This document shows positions 1 through 10,475 of a DNA stretch of 64,000 nt, piece by piece. The position numbers and the translations under genes are program-made. Within the stretch, counting starts at the first letter, position 1; the number at the start of each line of letters is the position of its first letter. Source of the DNA: Cytospora piceicola. Taxonomy: Eukaryota; Ascomycota; Sordariomycetes; Diaporthales; Cytosporaceae. The stretch is from the NCBI GenBank assembly GCA_023375675.1, contig JALQBC010000009.1:744001-808000 (forward strand), written 5' to 3'. A model generated the notes under the pieces. That model worked only from the letters and a program-made list of their open reading frames with translations, searched no databases and was not told where the DNA came from.

Positions 1-20
1 GCATGGAATCAAGACCAGTC

Positions 21-2143
21 CTATAACACCGGCCCGTCGCGGTGCTGATGCGGATTTCCGCCCCATAACGCGGCGCCAACGACTTGTTGTGTGTTGTCGG
101 GACCCTGGCTCGGAGCATGCTCGTATATGGACGAAGGGGCGCGATAGTCTGCCTGATTGGCAGCTAGTTGTGTTGAGCTTGGTGCTTGGTAGTAGTCGTC
201 GGTGGAAAGCGCGTTTCCCGGCACATGCTGGTGCTCTGGCTGGTCTTGGTAGGTCATCGTTTGGGAAGCATATGATTGCGGTTCCTGCCGATACTGCATG
301 GCAGCTCCGCGATATCCTAGATCCGACTCGTAAGGATGGTCCTCTAAATCTCGATCATATTGATCGAAAGGAGATGGTTCCCTACTCGACGGGTTGTCCT
401 GGGCATGGGCAATGAGGCCAGCTCCTTCTTCCTCATGATCCTCAGGAACAGGGCTGATCTGCCCCGGTCCTCCGACACGTTGGTTCATACCAAACGTACT
501 TCGTCCTGAGTCCAAATCAGTTGCTGTTGCGTGGCGGAGATAAACCATTCAAAATCAACGGCGGAGAGGGGGCGGGGGGCGGTGGAATGTAAACAGTTGT
601 GTTCAAATTCCAAGTTGTCAACACTTCGCAGCTCCATGATTATGCCTCAGAGGATAAGCAGCTAATACATGTTGCTGGGGTTTGGCTTACGAAACTGCGT
701 CGCAATCGGCAAGTGGTCGGTGCTCCTGCCACCAGACTGCGTGCCGTATGAATTCAGAGGATATGCTGCGTCCTTACCATCCATGTCGATATCTGCGTTC
801 TTGCGGTAGCTGACATCCTCGTGACGTTTCTTAGCCCCTACGAGGAGCCAGCGCATTCCACGGCCGAACGCCTTGATAATGTCCCAGAGGTTCAGGGCAT
901 CCCACAGTGCCTTGCCGCCAAACCTTCCGCCGGCCGGGGGAACGTGTACGTTCTCTTGTAGCGGGTCAGTTGAATCTTTCGAGGGCAGCGGGTAGAAAAT
1001 TGGCGGCGCGTCCTGTCGGTAGGGTTGCCAGGGGTATGCCCATATGTGGAGAATGGCAAACAACAACATTTCTACGCATAGCAGCAGCGATGGAAGCCCA
1101 ACTGATATGTCAGGGTATGAAAGCTTCGCGCTGGCGGAAATGATGTTCAACTCAGATGTTGCCACCGAGATGGCAGACGACTGCCAGAAACTAAGGAAAA
1201 TGACACCCTTGATAGCCAGGACCTTCAAAAAAGGACGGTGTGATGAGAGCTGGTTCTTGAGCTGGAGATAGAATTGAATGACACAGTACATCGCAATAGT
1301 GACAGCCACACAGTCGATAGCGGTGCACTATTTCGGGCATAGATTGTTAGCCAGGGAAGCTTCAAGCTGGACAAGTAGGAGGCTTACCCAGATATGTGCG
1401 AAATAAGGGCTATTGGAACTTTCACAGTAGCGGTCAAAATCCTGAGTGACAACAGCCGTGATGGTTATGGCCACGCGTATGAAGCAGTAGTGGTAGATGC
1501 CGATCCATATGATGTTAAACCAGGTCAGGCCGCTTTTGGGCGTTCGCCATGGGCCTCGATCGCCTCCACAGCACTTCTTGAGCCAAGAGATAGGCCAGAC
1601 CCATGGTTTTACGGGTTGCAATTGCCTGAAGAATTGTTTTTGTTGGTGTAAATCGGTCGCCGTGTATTGACACAGGAGGCCGAAGAACGAGGAGATGGCG
1701 AAAGCTTCATAGCAGTCAGAAATGACAGAATAGTAAACTGCGTTATGGTAGAATCTTAGTTGAAGGAAGGATGAAGCCGCGTAGATAGGTACCATAAGCA
1801 AGATACGGATTATACTAGTGGGGTAGTCAGTATAAGGACAGGTCAAGGAGTTTCTCTCTGGGGCAGGACGCACTGTCTCTGTTCCTCTGGTTTGGTGTAG
1901 TTCAGTGCGTGCATCCATATCAGGTAGAAACTTGTGAACATGGCGAGCAGAGCCGTCACGGCAGATATCATGAGGGCGAGGTCGTGGAAGGTGAATGGCC
2001 CGGCTATGGGGATCTCGGAGACTGTAAGTAGCGAAATTAGCTTTCAGTCGAGTCGCGCGTCGCTACGACGAGCGCGCAAAACCAAAAATGCCATGCTTAC
2101 TGCTCATCTCCTCCACCGTAGTATTGCAAAAAGTCAAGTTCAT
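21..2143 (-). CDS. DUF300 / organic solute transporter alpha (TMEM184)-type membrane protein, five exons
   Basis: Inferred exons, in coding order: 2143-2101, 2021-1874, 1814-1388, 1327-691, 505-21; 579 residues. The introns start GTAAGC, GTGCGT, GTAAGC and GTAAGC and keep frame throughout. The ATG at 2143 is the first in its frame next to the first donor. The N-terminus (NLTFCNTT) carries possible N-glycosylation sites. It is followed by about seven hydrophobic segments, including the family-typical stretches IIRILLMVPIYAASSF, SDCYEAFAISSFFGLLCQY and VAVTIAMYCVIQFY. The C-terminal 200 residues are acidic and Pro/Ser/Gln-rich, looking disordered and cytosolic. The family (Pfam OST-alpha/DUF300) is linked to organic solute or steroid transport in animals; its fungal role is not known to me. 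Weakest point: the 185-base last intron. Without it the protein would stop at 662-664, losing the tail encoded at 505-21. Confidence 0.8.
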
Positions 2144-4545
2144 GATGGGCAACTGCTCCAGCCAAGCCCGACCATGTGTATCGATTGCTCTCGGTAAGGC
2201 GCCGAATGGAATCCGGTCGGTGCGCAGGGGGTTGTTGTCGTAGAGGTGGACAGCGGAAGTTGAACCAGGACGGTGGCTTGTTCGTCACGGTGACGCCTCC
2301 GCGTCGGTCTTCCCCGTCTTGTACACTTCAGGTGCCTTTGTGTAACTTGCGATTCTCCCGGTAGCCCAAGCTCTTTATTGTTCAAATGTCCCCGAAGGAT
2401 AGTCAGCCCCTCTGACGAGCGAGTATTAAGTTGAATCGGTTGCCCAGACGAGACGACTCAATTAGAGCTTTGAATGCGAGACAAGTGTCGATTTGGAACG
2501 GTTCGCTTGTGCCAAGTTGATCGGAGAAACGGTTGAGTGACGAGGTTGTGGGTGGGCGGGCAGCTGGCGTTGGGTGAATGGGTGACCGCGTTACGATGTG
2601 CCCTCCTCTCTTCGGATCCTCGCGTGTTCGGATTAAGCAGATCGCCGCATAAGGTAGTCAGTCGTTCTTAGTCAGGCAATTTAACCCGTGCGGTGTGTGT
2701 GTCTCTGTGTGTGCGTGCGCTGCAATTCAATCAGAGACCAGTTGTCCTGGCAGTGTGGTGGTTTGGGTTTGTTCACGCAGTCCGCAGTAGGAGGTCGTCA
2801 CAGGGAAGCAAGGCTTAGGTTGTTCGAGGTGGTGGTAGTTGAAGGAGAGAACTGCATTATTACGGTATGGGCGAATGGAACATCGGAAGGCTTGGGCACC
2901 TGGAGCCTGGCTGCGGGCACCCTGTCTGCCTGTGTGGGCTGGCAAAGCAGGGCAGGGCAGGGCTGGGCAGGGCTACTGTGGCGGTTACTGTGGTAGGTGC
3001 TGTTTCCAGGCTATTCCCATCACAATTGGGTCCTGGCAGGCCCCTCAAAATAATTGCACCCAGTCAGCCAGTGGGCTTTTTAGCCCAGCTGGCCCACTAT
3101 AGCCAAACGAGCTGACGAGCCAACAAAGAGGCTGAGCAGCAAAACTTGAGACTAATAACCGCAGCGACACCGACGAACCCTTTTTTTTCTTTCTTGTATC
3201 CGGCACCCATTTTGCTGCGTATTTGATCCTTCCCTAATCTCGAGAATCTGTGACTTGTGCCAAATCGCAAACTACAAGCCATGTCTTTCTGGACATTTAA
3301 AAAGTAAATGACAGAATGACAGAGTAAAAGAGTACCTGGCACAGGGTCAAATCTCTGTGACACTTCGTCTTTGGTGTACCTATTCTTTTTGTTTCTAAAG
3401 ATCGCCTACGGATTCGTATTTCGTGCAGCTTTGTAAGACAACTCATGCTGCGCCTGTCACACAACGTCCGAGTCCACTTTTAGTGAGGGCCGGTCGGGTT
3501 TCAATCGTTTTGGATTGTATCATTCTCAAATCCTATAGGAAGCAGGCACCAACAAGCTCAACCCGCGCTGCCCGCCTCCCAACTGCAGTTGAACGTTCAA
3601 AAACTTCATCGCTTCAGTTTCTTTACACCTCTTCTCCCCTCTCTGTCTTTGTCTGTCTGTGGCTTTCTGTCTCTCTTGCTCTTTCACATAGGCACACATA
3701 ACGCGGGGGCCTTGCGACGTTGCCTTGCGTTTGCCTCTGAAGGATCCCAATGCCAAGCCTCTGAGGGACTGACAGTCTCCAAACCCGGAATCCATCCAGC
3801 CTTTTATGCAGATCATGCCGTGGCGCATAGCTCAAGTACCTCCGATCTATCAGCCGGTGAAACAGCATTTGGCGACAGGACCGGAGATCTCGCCGCCGCT
3901 GTGCCCAGCCTCTTCAGCGCCGGCCTGCCAAGAGCACCCCGGGATCCACTGCATTACATAGAATGCATTGGTCACACTGGTAACTCCGGCCGTCCTCGCT
4001 TGTGCCTCCTTGCTTGTACGAGGTAAGTATAGCTCACCGCTGCAGCTATTTGGTTGTCCATGCCAGTGAGACTGCATGCCGCACGAGAGAGCCTTCCAGG
4101 AATCAAGAACACGGAAGAGCGAGCACCATACAACAATTTTCCAACACATAGGGGCTCCTCCTTGGTGCTATGGCTCCACTTTTGAGAACACCTGGTCTTT
4201 CGCGCTGTTTCCCTCAATATTGTAGATCCGAAATGACCTGCAAATCTTACTGAATCGTTATATGCCATGGTTTGATGACTATGCCTTTCATGCGCACGCT
4301 TGTTCGCTTGCACACGTTATCAAACTGTCCTTCGCAAAAGTGGCCTGACTGCAAGCTGTTGCTCTTGTCGGCGGCTCACCAAAAAAAGATGTGCTCCTGA
4401 CTCCGGGTTTCGGCTGACTGCCGAACCACATCAGTATAACATATCGAGTAGTTTCGATGGCTCCTACGCCCGGGAATTAACGACCTGGGCCTCGATATGT
4501 TGAAAGATGTCTTCGTAGCTTCAAAATTGTAGTTCCCAAATAGCC
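2144..4545. other. Intergenic, promoter side of the DUF300 gene
   Basis: No convincing gene. It holds a short GT-rich run near 2695-2715, a (GGGCAGGGCTG)-like purine repeat near 2943-2985 and a pyrimidine-rich stretch at 3630-3690 of the kind found before fungal transcription starts. A faint coding-like stretch on + at about 3818-4021, ending in a GTAAGT donor-like site, is described under findings. Confidence 0.6.
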
Positions 4546-5824
4546 TCATCCGAAACGTCTCCCCATGAGTAACTCATAATACGCCTTCTGGTCATCGTCG
4601 CTTCCAAGTACAGTGTCTTGTTCAGGAGGCTGGTCTATTGGCTCGGGGTTGAAGCTTAGATCTAGAAAATCTTCAAGTGTCTCGTTTGGTGCGAAGCCAA
4701 GAGAGCCAAGTGTTTGAGAGAAACCGTGAGAGCTGCTATCGAGTTAGTAGGTGTGTAAGCGGTGAAGAGGCTGGCCGACATACGATCGTGCGGCATCCCT
4801 AGCAACGATATCGGAAAAAGATATTGACTCAGTTCTCTGCTTCGGTCGGCCGGTTGTACTTGATTGTCTAGGTTTGCTGTTCCCATCCTGAGAGGAGGTG
4901 GATGGGGACTGGCCAAAGTTGAAGTGATTGCCGGTCTCGAACCTGGTCATGGCCATGGTGTCCACTTGAGGGGCCTGGGAGAGCTGTGATACTGGCAGAG
5001 GCAGAGGAGAGATGACAGATCCGGGGTCTGGCGGTATGTTTCCTTGGTTCGATGAATCTGGCAGTTGCGGTATCGAAAGGGTTGTGGGTTCTGTGAGAAC
5101 TGATGTAGGCTCTCCATCAGGTGTTGCGCTCGGATTCTCGTCGGATGCCTCGTCACCGAAGAAGGTTTTGAAGACACCGCTCTGCTGCCATGCCTGGATG
5201 AAGAATTCCTGCTGTGCTGGGTCTTTGATAACCTGTATTAATCTTTTGCCTTCTGGCTGCTTCAGATAACCCTCAACAACGGGTCCCAGGCTGGGGATGA
5301 GATTTAAGGCAGCCCCCCATGCAGCGGCGCTCTCCCGCAGAGTGTGCAGAGCACTTCGGTAGCCCTGAGCTGGGCCACGCTTCTTTTGGGGCCTTAGGTA
5401 GAGACAAGACTTGTTATGTCTCTCGCAATAACTGCATCTTGGTTTTGCATTATCACACGGCTGGTGGTTGACATGGCAAAAATCACACCTGAGAGGAGGT
5501 CAGTCTGGCACATTCAGCTTGGCTCAGCTCAGTCTGGTTGTAACAAGGGGTCGAACTGGATGGGACTGGGGATTTGAAAGATAGGGTGAGTTGGGTAACA
5601 CAGAAAGGGGAATGTAGCATGGCAGGAGTTTCACAAAGCTGAGTAAGTTATAAGTAAGGGAGGGGTGAGGTGCAGGATACTGACGCTCGAGAGCTCTTCT
5701 TCCTCTTCCTCGGGTTGACGGGGGAAGCAGCGGTTGAGTGTCCTGCAACGGAGGCGGCAGCAGCTGGCTCCTTGGCAGCCTTGTCGGCAGTGCCATCTTC
5801 CCTAAAACCGTTGAAGTCGGACAT
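4546..5824 (-). CDS. Zn2Cys6 (Gal4-type) zinc-cluster transcription regulator
   Basis: Inferred exons: 5824-5685, 5488-4784, 4735-4546; 344 residues. The first donor (GTCAGT) falls inside the zinc cluster, and splicing restores RACDFCHVNHQPCDNAKPRC then SYCERHNKSC. That is C-x2-C-x6-C-x6-C-x2-C-x6-C, the six cysteines of a binuclear zinc cluster, followed by the usual basic linker (KKRGPAQGYR). Basic residues normally found between the second and third cysteines are replaced by HVNHQP. The N-terminus starts MSDFNGFRED and carries a basic RKRKKSS just before the cluster. Downstream is a helical block (about residues 80-150) and an acidic, Gln/Pro/Ser-rich tail that could activate transcription. 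There is no fungal-specific middle homology domain and the protein is short for the class. It is likely nuclear. Targets are unknown; it is divergently placed to the quinate-repressor homologue but is too short to be QutA. Confidence 0.85.
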
Positions 5825-7090
5825 GATCTGGTGATAGATCGACGTCTACGGTTACTGCCGCCCAAAGTCTGGGGGATGTTAGCACTAGGATTGAGTACAG
5901 TCTCTCAAAGGTTCGGCCTCAGCCTCAAGTCTCACCTAGAGATGGCCCCAGCGCGTGCTATATCAGTCTAGGAGCAAGATATGGAGCAATCATTGAACTT
6001 CACAAGGCGGAGGGGTTGGTTGTCTCGAAGTCCCCGGAAAAGAAAGGAAATGTGGAGGTGGGGGGGGGGATAGACACCAAGAGACAACAAGATGCATTGG
6101 ATAGCAATGTGCCTCGGGCATAATTCGATTTGATCAACTGCAGTAAATAGTGGGCGGATTTAGCCGTTGAGGGGCGCTAAGACCTGGGAGCTTTCCAGAA
6201 CCTACAACAGTACCTGGGTATACAGCACGTTACAGTAGGTACCAACTATACTGTATTAAGTACCTAGCTCAGTACCTAGATAGGTACTTAGGTACCTACT
6301 GTAGGTATCCGGGGAGCAGACAGTTTGGGTCCTCTCCATCTCTCAACAATACAGAGTCCATTGATGAGACCGTCAGTAGTCAAGCAAGCAAAGATCTCTA
6401 TCTACCTGTTTATCGATGCAAGGACGGATCCATTTATAGATAAATTTAGACCATGTTGTCATCTGCCGAACCGATCTCATCAAGTCACCATACAGTTCAG
6501 CACTGTAGTGTACATACTTAGGTAAGTACTCCAGGGCTACCTAGGTACCTTGGTACCTAGGCTACACGGTAGAGGGGTAGATATCTTCAGTACTCCACTT
6601 GCCTACCATGTTCCTAGACCACTACGTCGTATGTATGTACTCTGTGTGAAATAGTCTGTTCCTGTACGTCGGCTCCGAGCATAGAGGTTTGAGAATATGA
6701 AATATCTCTCATCATTCAGTCTTGTCAACTTAAGCAGACCTTGATTGATCTCTACGCGTGTCTACTTTACGAGTTCTAGACTATCTGGCGCCATCCGGTA
6801 CTTCGCATGAACCCGTCGACTTTTGGGAAGATATCTTTTCCGCTGCCATTCCGCAGGCCCAGCAACCAGTCCCATGAAGAAAGAAACAAGAGCAGTTCCG
6901 TTCCCTGGACACACTTTCGACGATGAAAACAAGCTTCCACGCGTGAGACGCAATTGCCAGAAACAGCATTGAAGTTCATTCTAGGCGTTATAGTCACGTT
7001 ATTTGCCAAAAAGACCATCGAGTGGCCCCTTTCTTGGGCTTCCGACATCCGACCCCCTCCGATCTGCCCTGGGATGAAGGGAACACCGTC
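5825..7090. other. Divergent intergenic region between zinc-cluster regulator and quinate repressor homologue
   Basis: This 1.27-kb stretch separates two divergently transcribed genes and must carry both promoters. It contains a poly-G run near 6061-6068 and two clusters of TAGGTACCTA-type palindromes (separate entries). I see no coding potential. Confidence 0.65.
6211..6311. repeat. Cluster of TAGGTACCTA-type palindromic repeats
   Basis: Overlapping copies of TACCTA, GTACCTAG and AGGTACTTAGGTACCTA on both strands within about 100 bases. A second small cluster lies at 6514-6562. The same word recurs at 18627-18675, 43601-43690 and 43930-43974, always between genes. Confidence 0.8.
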
Positions 7091-9640
7091 ATGACCATCG
7101 AAGGAACCTTAGAAACCGCCCCGCCAAATGAGCGCGTCTTCCACCCCGAGGCCTCTATAGTCTTGGTGGGATGCCGGGGCGCCGGAAAGCGCTCCCTGGG
7201 TTTCATAGGTGCTCTTCACCTGCGCCGCCGTCTCATCACAGAGGACTTTTACTTCCAACAGGTCACTGGTCTCAGCCGCATGCAATTTCTCGCCCAAAAA
7301 GGGAAGGACGAGTTCAACCGCCGGAATGATGAGGTCTTCAAGCGCATGCTCGATGAGAATCGGCATAAGTGTATCATTGAGTGTGGAATGAGCAGTTTTT
7401 CAGAGGAAGCACAGGATTGTCTGCGCCTATTCTCGGAATCCAACCCTGTCATCTACATCCACCGAGAAAATGAAGAGGTTCTGCGCATCCTTGAATCGCC
7501 AGATGGGGAGCGCATTCTTCGTGCAGATGAGAGACACAGGGCATGCTCCAACCTCGAGTACTACAACCTCTTCGACTCATCCAACTTCAAACCCATTCTG
7601 ACGAGTGATGGATCATCCGGCGGGTGGAACTCCCACACGGCGACACCTTCCAGCCTGCTTTACGCCAAGCAGGATTTCACTCGATTCGTCGACTTCATTA
7701 CAGGCCAGGGACTCACCAAGCTGTTCGTCGAGAGCCCTTTCACTGTCAGAGCCATTCCGCCAGAATTCAGACAGTACTCCTACTCTTTGCGCTTGCGTCT
7801 ATCTTATCTGGCCAACATGGACTTGGGTTGGGACGACTTTGAGGCCCGGGGCGACTGCGTGGAACTCATTATCGACCACTGGCCCGAAAACATCTTGAAC
7901 CAGATTGCCAGGATCGTGGCCCAAATCAGGAGAAAGCTGGCAGTCCCCATTATCTACCACGTCGAGGAGAACCCAAGGGGGGAGCGACGCAGAACAGAAG
8001 AGGAGAAGTCAAGAATGGACACTGAGCTGCTTGAGCTTGGCCTACAGCTCGGTGTCGATTACCTGAGCTTGGACCTGCAGAGGAAAGACTTGCCCATACG
8101 GAGGATCCTCAGCCATCGGGGCAGATCCAAGATAATGGGCAACTACTGGAATTGCTCCTTGAAGTGTACGCCCTGGTCCAGCGATTGCCATGTAAGAGAT
8201 TATCAGCAGGCGAAGGCTCTCGGTTCTGATCTCATCCGCATGGTTCGCTTCTGTTCAGGTGACAGCCCGCCCCAGGATCTCCAGGAATTTCGGAAGAAGT
8301 TAGCCGCGGCGGTACCTGATCCCAAACCTCCACTTATAGCATACGACTTCTCGATTCTTGGTCTAAGGACGCCGCTTCAGTCTCGTGTGCTCAACCCTGT
8401 GAAGCATCCGGACATGGAAAACGATCGAGAGCATCTGGCCACCGTCTGTACCCTCACTAATGCCATCGAAGCGCTTTTTCACCAATTTGAGCTGGATCCT
8501 TTGCAATTCTACACCCTAGGAGCGAATGTCTCCTACTCGCTCTCCCCTTGTATGCACAACATTGCCTACGAGTTCACAGGCATGCCCCACAACTTCTCAG
8601 CCGAACCGTGTTCAACCCTGGAGGAACTCGACCGGATATGCAGTGATGCCTCTTTCGGTGGGGCATCATTGACAACGCCATTTAAAGTAACGATTGCGAC
8701 TCATTTGAAGATCAAGAGCCATCACGCCTCCGTGATAGGTGCCGTCAACGTCTTGTTGCCACTGCGCGGCAAAACAAACTTTATCCTGGACCATGCGAAT
8801 TCACGCAACAAGTCAGGCAGCACCAGCGACTTCTATGGCGACAACACAGACTGGTTGGCCATTTTCACCTGTCTGCAAAGAAACATCAGCCCACGCAATT
8901 ACGTGCGGGCATCCAAAACCACTGGGCTGGTTATTGGAGCGGGAGGACAGGCCCGAGCAGCTATCTATGCCATGATGCAGCTTGGATGCCGCAACATCTT
9001 CATTCTGAACCGGACCATCCAAAATGCCCAGGTAGTCGCTGATCACTTCAATAGTTGGGCAGTCAAGCAGGGGATGACACCACTGAAAGGAGGCATCGCA
9101 CAGATCTGCCATGTCTTGCCGTCCATTTCTGACCGATGGCCCGAGGGTTATGAGCAACCAACAATGATCGTTTCCTGTGTGCCTGCCACGGTTGTTGACG
9201 AAAAGCCACCGGCGGATTTCGAGATGCCTATACAATGGCTCAGAAGTCCGACTGGAGGTGTGGTGCTTGAGGTGAGTCATATGCTGAACTCTTCGTCGTC
9301 TTTGCCTTTCCCATCTTTTTCCCCCTTTCCCCCCAATGCAACACCTCCATACGCTGTACTTCCGTTCAATTTCGGACTCTCTTTGATGAAAGTACGTACT
9401 GACTCTAGATCACAGTTGGCTTATGAGCCTTTGATCACTCCCTTGGTTGCGCAGATGCAAGTGTATAGAGATACCGTCAATCCATCGTGGATCATAGTTG
9501 ATGGTCTGGAGAATCTGGGCGAAATGGCCATTGAAGCATTTGAGTTGATGACGGGACGGTTGGCGCCAAAAAGGCTCATGAAAGAGGCTTGTCGTCGGAC
9601 GTGGGAGCAGCAGAAGAGAGAATTGTCGTCGATATCATAG
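7091..9640 (+). CDS. qutR: Quinate repressor homologue (QutR / qa-1S type): catalytically dead shikimate kinase-dehydroquinase-shikimate dehydrogenase fusion
   Basis: 801 residues after removing a 144-base intron (9272-9415; GTGAGT donor, CTGAC branch, CACAG acceptor) whose length is a multiple of three, so the frame also reads through unspliced. The first ATG in frame is at 7091. Order: shikimate-kinase-like P-loop (about residues 27-34, GCRGAGKR, with Arg where Thr/Ser is needed), type I dehydroquinase-like domain (about 220-425), shikimate/quinate dehydrogenase-like domain (about 480-801, with GAGGQARAA and GDNTDW). The dehydroquinase Schiff-base lysine position reads SDLIRMV and the catalytic-His region reads NYWNC, so both catalytic residues appear lost. 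In Neurospora and Aspergillus this AROM-derived protein represses the quinate pathway by binding the activator. No quinate catabolic gene lies beside it here. The neighbouring zinc-cluster protein is not an obvious QutA. Confidence 0.9.
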   Translation: MTIEGTLETAPPNERVFHPEASIVLVGCRGAGKRSLGFIGALHLRRRLITEDFYFQQVTGLSRMQFLAQKGKDEFNRRNDEVFKRMLDENRHKCIIECGMSSFSEEAQDCLRLFSESNPVIYIHRENEEVLRILESPDGERILRADERHRACSNLEYYNLFDSSNFKPILTSDGSSGGWNSHTATPSSLLYAKQDFTRFVDFITGQGLTKLFVESPFTVRAIPPEFRQYSYSLRLRLSYLANMDLGWDDFEARGDCVELIIDHWPENILNQIARIVAQIRRKLAVPIIYHVEENPRGERRRTEEEKSRMDTELLELGLQLGVDYLSLDLQRKDLPIRRILSHRGRSKIMGNYWNCSLKCTPWSSDCHVRDYQQAKALGSDLIRMVRFCSGDSPPQDLQEFRKKLAAAVPDPKPPLIAYDFSILGLRTPLQSRVLNPVKHPDMENDREHLATVCTLTNAIEALFHQFELDPLQFYTLGANVSYSLSPCMHNIAYEFTGMPHNFSAEPCSTLEELDRICSDASFGGASLTTPFKVTIATHLKIKSHHASVIGAVNVLLPLRGKTNFILDHANSRNKSGSTSDFYGDNTDWLAIFTCLQRNISPRNYVRASKTTGLVIGAGGQARAAIYAMMQLGCRNIFILNRTIQNAQVVADHFNSWAVKQGMTPLKGGIAQICHVLPSISDRWPEGYEQPTMIVSCVPATVVDEKPPADFEMPIQWLRSPTGGVVLEVSHMLNSSSSLPFPSFSPFPPNATPPYAVLPFNFGLSLMKVRTDSRSQLAYEPLITPLVAQMQVYRDTVNPSWIIVDGLENLGEMAIEAFELMTGRLAPKRLMKEACRRTWEQQKRELSSIS

Positions 9641-10475
9641 AATGGTGAGATGATGTTCACGCTCAGGATGTTGCTTTCTAGAAGAAAAAGGGGTACGGAG
9701 GTTTGGCTCTCAACGTCGAGTGAATTTCGCGATATGCTTCAGGAGGTGATTACGGTCAAATATCACCACTTGGTATCTATCAGAACTGTGTCGGATTTTT
9801 GTGGGTCTATAATTCTGGCAGGAGTTGTGGTTTTGTGTTTGCATTCCCGCAGATTTCATGACTGGAAATGTCTATACACGAAGATGTCACTTGGTGTGTT
9901 TTCGTCACAAGTAGGTGTCCAAGTGGTGTTTGGGTTGAAACGAGCCGATCACAGTCAGCATCAATTGAAAACCCACTGCACATGCGAACAGTTGTTCCGT
10001 CCGACAGATCCTTTATCTTATACGACGCTAGGCAGCCTATACAGCTTGCCTTTCTTTCCTCGTTTCGGCTACATGCTGAAGCGTTCTAAGAGAGGTGAGA
10101 GAACAGCTGACCTGCATAGCCCTCCGAGGCTTCGGCGGGCCCAGTCCTGTCAGATCAATCATATAAGTGGCGCCGCCCCCAAGGCCTACGTGTGAGGGAA
10201 CCACTTCTTAAACCCTCCCTCAAATGCCCGGCTTCCGTCGTCAACTTCATACCTCATCTTTGACGAAGGCCTACAAGAGACAAACGACAAAAACCCTTTC
10301 AACTGCCATTACCCGTGAGAGGCTACCCTACATACTGTGCCATCAAGCAATACGACAGCTAGATATCACACAAGGGTTAGCATCGGCGACTTGGGAGTCG
10401 GGATTATAGGGAACAGGCGTAACATCTTGCAAGTAAATACGACATCAAGAGCCCTGCGAACAACTTCACAGGAAA
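9641..10475. other. Intergenic, 3' region of qutR and promoter of the 383-residue gene
   Basis: No gene seen. The last 250 bases are rich in CAA/ACA and lead into an AAAATGAGC start context for the next gene. Confidence 0.6.

Noticed and set aside
3526..4313. Several overlapping open frames of 80-145 codons on both strands
   Set aside because: They lack ATG context, splice signals and coding bias; most overlap each other in different frames.
7022..7090. Extension of the quinate repressor to a GTG at 7022
   Set aside because: Nuclear fungal genes start at ATG; the first in-frame ATG is 7091.
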